NCBI GenBank assembly: GCA_965371805.1
Contig: CBDUZW010000075.1
Coordinates: 1 to 24,245 of the forward strand
DNA length: 24,245 bases
Reading direction: 5' to 3'
DNA from: JAOZTV01 sp965371805
GTDB lineage: Bacteria > Acidobacteriota > Aminicenantia > UBA2199
Part shown: positions 7,980 to 14,692 of the stretch, in pieces
How the letters are laid out: the number at the start of each line of letters is the position of its first letter
Numbering within the stretch: position 1 is the first letter of the stretch
Position numbers and translations under genes: made by a program
The notes under the pieces: generated by a model
Databases searched by the model: none
Told to the model about the DNA's origin: nothing
Seen by the model: the letters and a program-made list of their open reading frames with translations, nothing else

Positions 7980-8042
7980 AAAGAAGAAAGAAAAAGAGCT
8001 TCTGGATACTGAACAAACCGATAAGCTATTACTTCTTTTCAT
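7956..8042 (-). CDS. aroF leader peptide rich in Phe codons
   Basis: A 28-codon ORF upstream of the DAHP synthase gene, beginning M-K-R-S-N-S and ending S-S-F-S-F-F-F-F-W-A-A-P-S-A. Five of codons 17-22 are Phe, followed by one Trp codon. Phe and Trp are end products of the pathway that aroF starts, so this reads as a leader for ribosome-stalling control. The ATG lies only about 2-5 nt after the predicted transcription start, so the leader may be translated from an almost leaderless RNA end. Phe-rich leader peptides are well known for phe genes in enterics; no enterobacterial homology is implied. Confidence 0.72.
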   Translation of the reverse strand: MKRSNSLSVCSVSRSSFSFFFFWAAPSA

Positions 8043-8050
8043 GAAATCAG

Positions 8051-8080
8051 TTTATACTATGGATATATATATTATGTCAA
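8051..8080 (-). promoter_or_regulatory. Promoter of the aroF-trp operon
   Basis: On the minus strand a perfect TTGACA (8080-8075) is followed after 18 nt by TATAAA (8056-8051). A TAGTAT with 15-nt spacing is the alternative -10. The predicted start is near 8044-8047, just before the aroF leader ATG. It diverges from the PilZ gene promoter. Confidence 0.7.
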
Positions 8081-8178
8081 GTTTTTTTTTTATTTTCTAT
8101 AATTTGAAAGTTTATTTCATTTATTTTAAGAATTATTAATAAAAACTTTATAAAATACTTTCATATTGAGGATAAAGG

Positions 8179-8207
8179 TTGACATAAATATTATTTTACA
8201 TTATATT
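8179..8207 (+). promoter_or_regulatory. Promoter of the PilZ gene
   Basis: TTGACA (8179-8184), a 17-nt spacer and TATATT (8202-8207) make a near-consensus sigma-70 promoter. The start is expected near 8214, 21 nt before the ATG at 8235. It rules out the in-frame TTG at 8166 as the start of the gene. Confidence 0.8.
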
Positions 8208-8234
8208 AGTAAATCCAATACAAAGGGGCTTTTA

Positions 8235-8603
8235 ATGGAAAAAAGAAATAATCCAAGGATTAATGAAGTCGGGGACTTACAGGGGAAACTATTCAGTGTC
8301 GTAAGTTTTAAAGTTCAAAACATCAGTTCAGATGGACTTAACCTTATTTGTGGTCTTGCGGCTAAAATAGGAAAAACCTACCATGTTCACTTAAAAAAAG
8401 ATGAGGTAAAGAAAGACTTCAGAATCAAAATAATAAGGGCAGAAGCTCATCCGTTTGATGAAAAATACAAAGATCTTTATTCAGAAGGAATGCTTTATAC
8501 TATTGGCGCAAAATTTGTAGATTTGGATGAAGAGAGAACGAGTTTCATAAAGAAAGTAATCAAGGGTAAGAATGAGTTTATCGGAGAATTTGTTATAAAT
8601 TAG
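8235..8603 (+). CDS. PilZ-domain protein, probable c-di-GMP receptor
   Basis: A 122-residue single-domain protein. Near the N-terminus R-N-N-P-R fits the RxxxR motif, and N-I-S-S-D-G fits [D/N]xSxxG. These are the two c-di-GMP-binding signatures of PilZ domains, at the usual separation for the family. The C-terminal half (T-I-G-A-K-F-V-D-L-D followed by an acidic/basic helix) matches the end of the PilZ barrel. The start is the ATG at 8235 with AAAGGGG upstream and a promoter whose +1 falls after the more upstream TTG. It has no effector domain, so it presumably acts through a partner. It lies alone between two amino-acid units, and no link to them is evident. Confidence 0.8.
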   Translation: MEKRNNPRINEVGDLQGKLFSVVSFKVQNISSDGLNLICGLAAKIGKTYHVHLKKDEVKKDFRIKIIRAEAHPFDEKYKDLYSEGMLYTIGAKFVDLDEERTSFIKKVIKGKNEFIGEFVIN

Positions 8604-8630
8604 TATAAATTTATTTTAATTTAAAAAAAG

Positions 8631-8659
8631 TTGACAGAAAATTATAATAATGCTAATAT
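8631..8659 (+). promoter_or_regulatory. Promoter of the cysK-cysE operon
   Basis: TTGACA (8631-8636), 17-nt spacer and TAATAT (8654-8659), with TG one base before the -10 (extended -10). Transcription should start near 8666, giving a leader of about 230 nt before cysK. Confidence 0.82.
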
Positions 8660-8671
8660 TGAATTGTAATG

Positions 8672-8688
8672 GTAACTAGTTTAGTTAC
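8672..8688 (+). promoter_or_regulatory. Palindrome at the cysK transcription start
   Basis: GTAACTA-GTT-TAGTTAC is a perfect 7-bp inverted repeat just downstream of the predicted start. It could be a repressor operator or a hairpin at the 5' end of the mRNA. The sequence does not decide between these. Confidence 0.4.
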
Positions 8689-8704
8689 TTTATGGATTGG
8701 TGTT

Positions 8705-8773
8705 ATGAAGATTGAAAAAAGATTTTTAATTATTTGTATTTTTTGCATCTGTTGGGGCTCCTCCGCCCTATAA
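8705..8773 (+). CDS. Cysteine-rich leader peptide of the cysKE operon
   Basis: A 22-codon ORF (start 8705, stop TAA 8771-8773) beginning M-K-I-E-K and ending I-C-I-F-C-I-C-W-G-S-S-A-L. Three Cys codons fall within six codons (11, 14, 16), directly ahead of the cysteine biosynthesis genes. The SD is poor (GGATTGG nearby). The last Cys codon directly precedes a G-rich hairpin. Cys-codon-rich short ORFs acting as cysteine attenuators are known in mycobacteria; this case is unrelated in sequence. The alternative is a chance hydrophobic ORF, but the position and the parallel with the Phe and Trp leaders make that less likely. Confidence 0.68.
   Translation: MKIEKRFLIICIFCICWGSSAL
8753..8770 (+). 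promoter_or_regulatory. Hairpin with UCCUCC loop at the end of the Cys leader ORF
   Basis: TGGGGC (8753-8758) and GCCCTA (8765-8770) form six pairs, one of them G-U, around the loop TCCTCC. CTCCT (8758-8762) complements AGGAG of the cysK SD, whose AAGGAG starts 118 nt after the loop. The stem begins immediately after the third Cys codon and ends at the stop codon. No U-tract follows. Confidence 0.62.
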
Positions 8774-8798
8774 AACTATCAAACAACAATAATGTTTT

Positions 8799-8841
8799 TT
8801 AAATGAACAATACCTGAAATGTAGCGCTTTTGTTCATTTAA
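8799..8841 (+). promoter_or_regulatory. 12-bp hairpin in the cysK leader
   Basis: TTAAATGAACAA and TTGTTCATTTAA pair perfectly around a 19-nt loop, between the Cys leader ORF and the cysK SD. No T-run follows, so it is not a standard terminator. It may bring the upstream anti-SD hairpin close to the SD, or act as an operator in DNA form. Confidence 0.55.
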
Positions 8842-8895
8842 TTATAAGATAATCAGACTCAGAAAGAAAAAAAATTAATTCAAAGGAGAATTATA

Positions 8896-9813
8896 ATGAA
8901 AGTTGTAAATAATATAACTGAACTAATAGGAAATACGCCTGTTATAAAACTAAATAAAATAACCACTAAAGATATGGCTTCAATTTATGCAAAAATGGAA
9001 TGTTTTAACCCACTCAGTTCAATAAAGGATAGAATTTGTCTCAATATGCTAAAAAAAGCTGAAGTAGAGGGATTTATCAAAGAGGGTGATACAATCGTTG
9101 AACCTACATCAGGGAATACGGGTATAGGGCTTGCTTATATTTCAGCGGTGAAAGGATATAAATTAGTTCTAACAATGCCTGATACTATGAGTATAGAGAG
9201 AAGAAAAATCATAGAGGCCTTTGGGGCAACAATTATTTTGACAAAGGGAGCTGATGGAATGAAAGGAGCTATAATTAAAGCTGAAGAACTTGCAAAAAAG
9301 AATAACTGGTTTTTACCCAGACAGTTTGATAACCCTGCAAATCCTGATGTGCATAGAAAAACAACTGCATTGGAAATTTTAGAGCAGGTGCCGGATCTTG
9401 ACATACTGGTCTCCGGAGTTGGAACTGGGGGTACAATAACTGGAGTAGGGGAAATACTCAGAGAAAAGTTTGGGAACACTATTAAAATAGTTGCTGTTGA
9501 ACCCGAGGACTCGGATATTCTGTCAGGAGGAACACCAGGACCACATAAAATACAGGGGATTGGTGCCGGTTTTGTTCCTAAGGTGTTAAATACTTCAATA
9601 ATTGATGAGGTCGTTAAAATATCAAATGCAGAAGCCTTCGAAGGATCTCGTGAATTGGCAAAGAGGGAGGGGGTTTTTGTCGGGATGTCTTCAGGGGCAG
9701 CCTATAAGGCCGCAGAGAAAATTGCGTTAAAAGAAGGTCCCTCAAAAAAAATTGTAGTTATATTTCCAGATTTTGGTGAGAGATATTTGAGTACTCCCTT
9801 ATTTGATATATAA
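8896..9813 (+). CDS. cysK: Cysteine synthase (O-acetylserine sulfhydrylase)
   Basis: PLP enzyme making cysteine from O-acetylserine and sulfide. Its 305 residues are standard. The PLP lysine is Lys44 in S-S-I-K-D-R, the substrate loop is T-S-G-N-T-G, the phosphate loop is G-V-G-T-G-G-T-I-T-G, and G-M-S-S-G-A-A is C-terminal. SD AAAGGAG lies 7 nt before the ATG. The stop and the cysE start overlap as TAATG, so the pair is translationally coupled. Expression is probably controlled by the upstream Cys leader. Confidence 0.95.
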   Translation: MKVVNNITELIGNTPVIKLNKITTKDMASIYAKMECFNPLSSIKDRICLNMLKKAEVEGFIKEGDTIVEPTSGNTGIGLAYISAVKGYKLVLTMPDTMSIERRKIIEAFGATIILTKGADGMKGAIIKAEELAKKNNWFLPRQFDNPANPDVHRKTTALEILEQVPDLDILVSGVGTGGTITGVGEILREKFGNTIKIVAVEPEDSDILSGGTPGPHKIQGIGAGFVPKVLNTSIIDEVVKISNAEAFEGSRELAKREGVFVGMSSGAAYKAAEKIALKEGPSKKIVVIFPDFGERYLSTPLFDI

Positions 9814-10763
9814 TGAAAAATAAGAAGAAAATTTATTCTGATAATTCTTCACACAACAGAAATGGAACCATTAAAAAGGTAGTGGAGGAATTATTGACTA
9901 TAGATCATAATACAAGAAAGTTTTCTTTTGATGAGGGGGATCTATATATGCCCTCTCCAAAACTCCTTGAACAGGTTATTGATATACTCCGTTCAGTACT
10001 TTTTCCCGGATATTTTGGAGAGCTGAAGAATGGTGCAGTAAATACAAGTTTTTCAATTGGATCAGCAATAGAGAAAATTGATTTTATTCTAAATGATCAG
10101 CTTAGTAGAGGTATTAGTTATAATTGTCAGTATGAAATACCTTCAGAAGTTTGTAGAAAACAGGCCTCAGTTTTAGTAAATAATTTTATTCAGAAAATTC
10201 CATTGATAAGAAGTTTGCTCCATAAGGATGTTCTGGCATGTTATGATGGTGATCCTGCGGCTCAATCTTATGGAGAGGTTATCTTCTCATATCCAAGTAT
10301 TAAAGCGCTGATAAACTACAGGGTTGCTCATCAGCTCTTTTTAATGAAGGTTCCTATAATACCAAGGATCTTAACAGAGATGGCTCACTCAACAACAGGA
10401 ATTGATATACATCCTGGAGCCAGAATTGGTGAATCTTTTTTTATGGATCATGGAACTGGTATTGTAATTGGAGAGACAGCAATTATTGGAGATAGAGTCA
10501 GAATTTATCAGGGAGTTACATTGGGAGCTAAGAGTTTTTCAAAAAACAGGGATGGTACTCTGAAAAAAGGAAATCCCAGACATCCCATAATCGGAGATGA
10601 TGTAATCATATATTCAGGAGCTACAGTTCTTGGGAGAATTTCTGTTGGAGAAAAGGCCATAATTGGAGGAAATATCTGGGTAACTGAAGATGTTAAAGAA
10701 GGGGCAAGACTTGTGCAGAATAAACCAAGAGAGGAATCGTTTTTTAATGGGGAGGGAATTTAG
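9813..10763 (+). CDS. cysE: Serine O-acetyltransferase
   Basis: Acetylates serine from acetyl-CoA to give the substrate of CysK. At 316 residues it is the long form: an N-terminal helical half (to about residue 170), then a left-handed beta helix with hexapeptide repeats (I-H-P-G-A-R-I-G, M-D-H-G-T-G-I-V-I-G-E-T, I-G-D-R-V-R-I-Y-Q-G-V-T-L-G). The catalytic Asp-His pair is in F-F-M-D-H-G-T-G. The last four residues are G-E-G-I. A C-terminal G-[D/E]-G-I tail in known CysE proteins inserts into the CysK active site to form the cysteine synthase complex, so complex formation is likely here. Confidence 0.93.
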   Translation: MKNKKKIYSDNSSHNRNGTIKKVVEELLTIDHNTRKFSFDEGDLYMPSPKLLEQVIDILRSVLFPGYFGELKNGAVNTSFSIGSAIEKIDFILNDQLSRGISYNCQYEIPSEVCRKQASVLVNNFIQKIPLIRSLLHKDVLACYDGDPAAQSYGEVIFSYPSIKALINYRVAHQLFLMKVPIIPRILTEMAHSTTGIDIHPGARIGESFFMDHGTGIVIGETAIIGDRVRIYQGVTLGAKSFSKNRDGTLKKGNPRHPIIGDDVIIYSGATVLGRISVGEKAIIGGNIWVTEDVKEGARLVQNKPREESFFNGEGI

Positions 10764-10770
10764 GCTGATC

Positions 10771-10803
10771 CAAGGTCCTCGGAATATATTTTTGAGGACC
10801 TTG
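10771..10803. terminator. Inverted repeat between convergent cysE and hisD
   Basis: CAAGGTCCTC and GAGGACCTTG pair perfectly over 10 bp around a 13-nt loop, between the cysE stop (10763) and the hisD stop (10828). Its position between convergent genes suggests a bidirectional terminator, but neither strand has a T-run after the stem. Rho assistance or an mRNA 3'-end stabiliser are alternatives. Confidence 0.55.
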
Positions 10804-10827
10804 AAGTTAAGCATGATTATTCTCTAT

Positions 10828-12090
10828 CTATTTATTGTTTAATCTAAAGGATACCGATTTCCTATGTCCATCCAGACCTTCAGATGCTGCAATCTCCTCT
10901 GCAACTGGTCCTATATTGTTCAAGCCCAGACGTGTTACCTCTAAAGTCGTAGAGATCTTTATAAAATCAAATACGGATAAACCGCCTGTATATCTTGCAG
11001 ATCTATTAGTTGGGAGGGTATGATTTAAACCACTGCTATAATCACCTAAAGCTTCGGCTGAGTTTTCTCCAATAAAGAGTGTTCCGAAATTATTAAGTTT
11101 ATTGCTAATCTCTTCAGGGTTCTTTACCTGAAGTTCAAGATGTTCTGGTGCTTTTTTATTAGCAAGTTCAATTATTTGTGCCACTGTATCGCATAGAATA
11201 ATTATTCCATTTCTTTTAATAGATTCTTTTGCGATCTTTCCCGTTCTCAATTGAGGGATCTGTTTCTCAATTTCTAAAACCACATTCTTTGCAAAATTCA
11301 TTGAATCACTGACTAAAATAGGGAGGGCATCCAGGTCGTGCTCTGCCTGAGCAATGAGATCGGCTGCAATAAATGAGGTTTTTGCAAATTTATCTGCAAT
11401 AATAAGAACCTCAGTCGGCCCTGCAAGAAAATCAATTCCAACCCTTCCATATACAGCTCTTTTTGCAGCAGTAACATACTTATTGCCAGGCCCTACAATT
11501 TTATCTACTGGTGGAATAGATTCAGTACCATATGCCATAGCAGCAATTGCCTGAGCTCCGCCAATTGAATAAATTTCGTCAATATCTGCTATTTTAGCTG
11601 CCGCAATAATTGTTTTAGGTATGGTACCATCTTCTGCTGGAGGAGTAGAGACAATAATCTCTTTTACACCAGCGACCTTTGCTGGGATTGCACACATCAA
11701 TAACGATGATATAAGTGGGTAATTTCCACCTGGAACATAAATGCCAATGCTTTCTATTGGTGTCACTCTCTGTCCTGTGAATACTCCTCTTTCAGTTTGA
11801 ATTGTAAAATCATTTAATTGCGCCATCTGTTTCTCAGCAAAGTTTCTTATATTTTCTGCGGAATTTTTCAATGCTTTATGCAACGAAGGGGTGATCCATT
11901 CATTATTATTTTTATAATTTAAATTGTATTTTAATTTTTTTAATTTTACTTTATCATACTTTTCAGTTAATTCATAAAGAGCCTTATCTCCTTCGATCTT
12001 TACTTTATTTATTATTTCACATACTGAAGCATCCGGCTCAATATAATCATAAAAATCAGAACCGATATCTTTGAATTTAATAATCTTCAT
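10828..12090 (-). CDS. hisD: Histidinol dehydrogenase
   Basis: Zinc-dependent NAD enzyme that oxidises L-histidinol twice to histidine, the last step of the pathway. The 420 residues carry the family signatures G-I-Y-V-P-G-G, I-V-G-P-G-N-K-Y-V, D-F-L-A-G-P-T-E-V, A-Q-A-E-H-D and the catalytic A-P-E-H-L-E-L. SD GGAGG lies 6 nt upstream. The start overlaps the hisAIE stop by 14 nt. It is the last gene of the his operon here, while in many operons it follows hisG. Confidence 0.95.
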   Translation of the reverse strand: MKIIKFKDIGSDFYDYIEPDASVCEIINKVKIEGDKALYELTEKYDKVKLKKLKYNLNYKNNNEWITPSLHKALKNSAENIRNFAEKQMAQLNDFTIQTERGVFTGQRVTPIESIGIYVPGGNYPLISSLLMCAIPAKVAGVKEIIVSTPPAEDGTIPKTIIAAAKIADIDEIYSIGGAQAIAAMAYGTESIPPVDKIVGPGNKYVTAAKRAVYGRVGIDFLAGPTEVLIIADKFAKTSFIAADLIAQAEHDLDALPILVSDSMNFAKNVVLEIEKQIPQLRTGKIAKESIKRNGIIILCDTVAQIIELANKKAPEHLELQVKNPEEISNKLNNFGTLFIGENSAEALGDYSSGLNHTLPTNRSARYTGGLSVFDFIKISTTLEVTRLGLNNIGPVAEEIAASEGLDGHRKSVSFRLNNK

Positions 12091-13342
12091 TTTTTCCTCC
12101 TTTTCTATTTCTTCTCTTTAATTCATTTAATATTTCCTTAAACTCAATACCTGCATTTGTCATTAAGACTGTAGTAAAATAGAAAAGATCTGCTGCTTCC
12201 CAGATTATCTCATCTCTACTTTCTGCAGATATCAATTCATAAGCCTCTTCATTTATTTTTGTTCTGACCTGTTTATAATCCAAGCTTGCTGTATATGAGT
12301 TTGATGCCGGGTCTTGTAGTCTGTTTTTTACAATATCCTGTAATAATTCAATAGAAAAGTTTTTATCTCCAAAACAGGAATACTTTTCAAGATGACATGC
12401 GTCTCCAGTCTGCTCAACTATTGCAATTAGAGTATCTCTATCACAGTCAGAGATTAGTCTTATAAGCTTTTGGAAATTACCTGAAGTCTCTCCTTTGGTC
12501 CAGAGCTTTTTTCTGGATCTGGAGTAATAACACATTTTCCGCTTAATGATGGTTTCTCTTAAAGATTTTCTATTCATATATGCCAGCATTAATACCTGAC
12601 CTCTGATGTCCTGTGTGATTACCGGCATCAATGTATCTTTCCAGTTAAGACCAGAAATAAAAGCATCAGATAAATTTAATTTTCCGGTGTAAATTGCCAT
12701 GCCCAGTTGAACATCCAGGTCCAGTTTTGTTAATTCTGCAATCTCTTTAGTTGTACTGATGCCTCCTGCAATTGTTATAGGGAGTTTTATTGATTCTCTG
12801 AGTTTTTTTACCATGTCAGAATTATACCCGGACATTTTTCCTTCATTTTCAACAGATGTGAATAATATTTCTGATACATATGGAATTAAAGACTCGGATG
12901 TCTCAATAATATCCAGTCCAGTTTCAAATTTCCAGCCTTTTGTAACAATTTTATTCTTTTTAGTATCAACGGCAACTATTATCCGTTTTTTTCCTATTTT
13001 TTCTACAAGTAGTTTGAGAAAATCGAAATTGACACCATTTTTAACAAAAGCTGATGTTCCAATAATCACTTTGCTTGCACCAAATGAAATTAACTCAACT
13101 GCTTTTTCAACTGTTCTAATTCCACCACCGACTCTGCAGGGATATTTCTCGATCAATTTCTTAATAATTTCCGAGTTCTCCCCATCTCCTTTTGCCGCAT
13201 CCAGGTCAATAACAGCGATTTCCCCATAGAGAGTAAATCTCTCTGCAAGATTCATCGGGTCATCAATTTCAATAACTTTTTTTTCACCGGAAATAAGTTG
13301 AACCGCCTTTCCATCCATCAAATCTATACTTGGTATAATCAT
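12077..13342 (-). CDS. hisAIE: HisA-HisI-HisE triple fusion
   Basis: One 421-residue protein carries three histidine-pathway enzymes. Residues 1 to about 232 are ProFAR isomerase (HisA barrel): catalytic Asp7 in P-S-I-D-L-M-D-G, V-G-G-G-I-R and Asp126 in A-V-D-T. Residues about 236-326 are phosphoribosyl-AMP cyclohydrolase (HisI): Y-Y-S-R-S-R-K-K-L-W-T-K-G-E-T-S-G, metal ligands in D-C-D-R-D and Cys316/Cys323. Residues about 333-412 are phosphoribosyl-ATP pyrophosphatase (HisE): K-I-N-E-E-A-Y-E-L and W-E-A-A-D-L-F-Y. HisI-HisE fusions are common, but a HisA at the front is unusual. The frame is uninterrupted, and the junction at about 233-238 has little linker. Confidence 0.93.
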   Translation of the reverse strand: MIIPSIDLMDGKAVQLISGEKKVIEIDDPMNLAERFTLYGEIAVIDLDAAKGDGENSEIIKKLIEKYPCRVGGGIRTVEKAVELISFGASKVIIGTSAFVKNGVNFDFLKLLVEKIGKKRIIVAVDTKKNKIVTKGWKFETGLDIIETSESLIPYVSEILFTSVENEGKMSGYNSDMVKKLRESIKLPITIAGGISTTKEIAELTKLDLDVQLGMAIYTGKLNLSDAFISGLNWKDTLMPVITQDIRGQVLMLAYMNRKSLRETIIKRKMCYYSRSRKKLWTKGETSGNFQKLIRLISDCDRDTLIAIVEQTGDACHLEKYSCFGDKNFSIELLQDIVKNRLQDPASNSYTASLDYKQVRTKINEEAYELISAESRDEIIWEAADLFYFTTVLMTNAGIEFKEILNELKRRNRKGGKNEDY

Positions 13343-14091
13343 CGTACTGAAACTCCTTTTTTTTTTAAATATTTTTTTATATCCTCAATAGTCAGTTTTT
13401 CATAGTGTAATAATGATGCAGTTAAAACAGCATCTGCTTTTCCCTCTTCGATCCCTTTATAAAAATCTTCAAGAGATCCACCTCCACCGGAGGCGATGAC
13501 AGGGATTTTTACAGATTCAGATACTTTTCTGCAAAGATCTAAATCGTATCCTTTTCCGGTACCATCTCTGTCAATTGAGTTCAAAAGGATTTCACCTGCC
13601 CCTAGCTCAGAAACTTTTATTGCCCATTTAAGGGCATCTATACCACTATTGGTTCTGCCGCCATTTTTAAAGACCTTCCAGCTCTTGCCATCTCTAGCTG
13701 CATCAATTGAAATAACAATACATTGAGAGCCAAAGATGTCTACAGCTTCCTCTATTAGTTCCGGATTTTCCAAAGCTGCGGTACAGATAGATACTTTGTC
13801 TGCACCTGACCTTAATATGTTTTTAATATCTTTTATATTTCTTATTCCCCCTCCGACAGTCATTGGAATAAAAATCTTTTCCGAAACCCTTTCTACAATA
13901 TTTGCTAAAATATTTCTGCTTTTATATGTTGCCCCTATATCCAGAAAACATAGTTCATCTGCTCCCTGTTTCTCATAGTTGACAGCCATGATTACCGGGT
14001 CACCACATTCTGAGAGGTTTTTAAATTTCACTCCTTTTACTACAATGCCATTGTCCATGTCCAGGCAGGGAATTATTCTTTTTGTTATCAT
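13339..14091 (-). CDS. hisF: Imidazole glycerol phosphate synthase, cyclase subunit
   Basis: With HisH it converts PRFAR and ammonia to imidazole glycerol phosphate and AICAR. TIM barrel with R-I-I-P-C-L-D-M-D-N-G (first catalytic Asp), V-G-G-G-I-R, S-I-D-A-A-R-D-G (second Asp), L-N-S-I-D-R-D-G-T and A-S-G-G-G-G. I choose the ATG at 14091: GGAG is 6 nt upstream, it starts M-I-T-K-R as the family does, and it lies one base after the hisH stop. A GTG four codons earlier is the alternative. It overlaps hisAIE by 4 nt. Confidence 0.94.
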   Translation of the reverse strand: MITKRIIPCLDMDNGIVVKGVKFKNLSECGDPVIMAVNYEKQGADELCFLDIGATYKSRNILANIVERVSEKIFIPMTVGGGIRNIKDIKNILRSGADKVSICTAALENPELIEEAVDIFGSQCIVISIDAARDGKSWKVFKNGGRTNSGIDALKWAIKVSELGAGEILLNSIDRDGTGKGYDLDLCRKVSESVKIPVIASGGGGSLEDFYKGIEEGKADAVLTASLLHYEKLTIEDIKKYLKKKGVSVR

Positions 14092-14092
14092 T

Positions 14093-14692
14093 TTATTCTC
14101 CACTTATCCAGTTTTCCAATATTTTTAATCCATCATTTCCACTCTTTTCAGGATGAAACTGCATTCCTGTAAAACTTCCTTTTACAATTATTGAAGGGAA
14201 AAAAGTTTTATACTCAGTATTCCCTAGTATGGAAGTATCATCAATAGTTTCAACATAATAACTATGGACAAAATAAAAAAAGCTTCCATTATTTATTCCA
14301 TTAAACAATTTTTGTTCCTTATTCCAAAATACTTTATTCCATCCAATATGGGGTATTTTATTTCCAGTTAATTTTTTGCAATGTCCACGAATAAGGGATA
14401 CCCCTTCAATATTATTACTTTCATCACTCTTCTCCATTATTAACTGCATGCCTAGACAAATCCCTAGAATGGGTTTGTTTTCAAAATGCCAGTTTCTCAG
14501 AAAAGGGTAGAAGTTCTTTTCCTGGAGTTTTATAGCTGCACTTCCGAAGCTTCCAACTCCTGGAAGAATGAGCTTCTCCATTTCATGACCTTCATCCGGT
14601 AAGGATATCCGTTTTGTTTTTGTCCCGATTTTTATCAATGCTTTCTCTACTGAGTGCAGGTTTCCCGCACCATAATCTATTATTCCGATCAT
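14093..14692 (-). CDS. hisH: Imidazole glycerol phosphate synthase, glutaminase subunit
   Basis: Class I glutamine amidotransferase supplying ammonia to HisF. The 199 residues open I-I-D-Y-G-A-G-N-L. L-P-G-V-G-S-F-G is the oxyanion strand, the nucleophile Cys is in G-I-C-L-G-M-Q, and His/Glu are in Q-F-H-P-E-K-S. It overlaps hisB by 4 nt and is one base from hisF, fitting a stoichiometric HisH-HisF complex. Confidence 0.95.
   Translation of the reverse strand: MIGIIDYGAGNLHSVEKALIKIGTKTKRISLPDEGHEMEKLILPGVGSFGSAAIKLQEKNFYPFLRNWHFENKPILGICLGMQLIMEKSDESNNIEGVSLIRGHCKKLTGNKIPHIGWNKVFWNKEQKLFNGINNGSFFYFVHSYYVETIDDTSILGNTEYKTFFPSIIVKGSFTGMQFHPEKSGNDGLKILENWISGE

Noticed and set aside
8166..8234. 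Upstream TTG start for the PilZ protein
   Set aside because: A near-consensus promoter lies inside this stretch, so its transcript starts after the TTG; the ATG at 8235 has an SD.
8692..8715. Seven-codon ORF M-D-W-C-Y-E-D overlapping the Cys leader start
   Set aside because: Too short and not linked to a hairpin; the overlapping 22-codon ORF is better placed.
6816..8773. Classical rho-independent attenuators in the aroF, trpE and cysK leaders
   Set aside because: I looked for U-tracts after every stem and found none, so transcription termination of the classical type is not supported.
14092..14103. GTG start for hisF four codons upstream
   Set aside because: The ATG at 14091 has a well-spaced GGAG and the normal family N-terminus.
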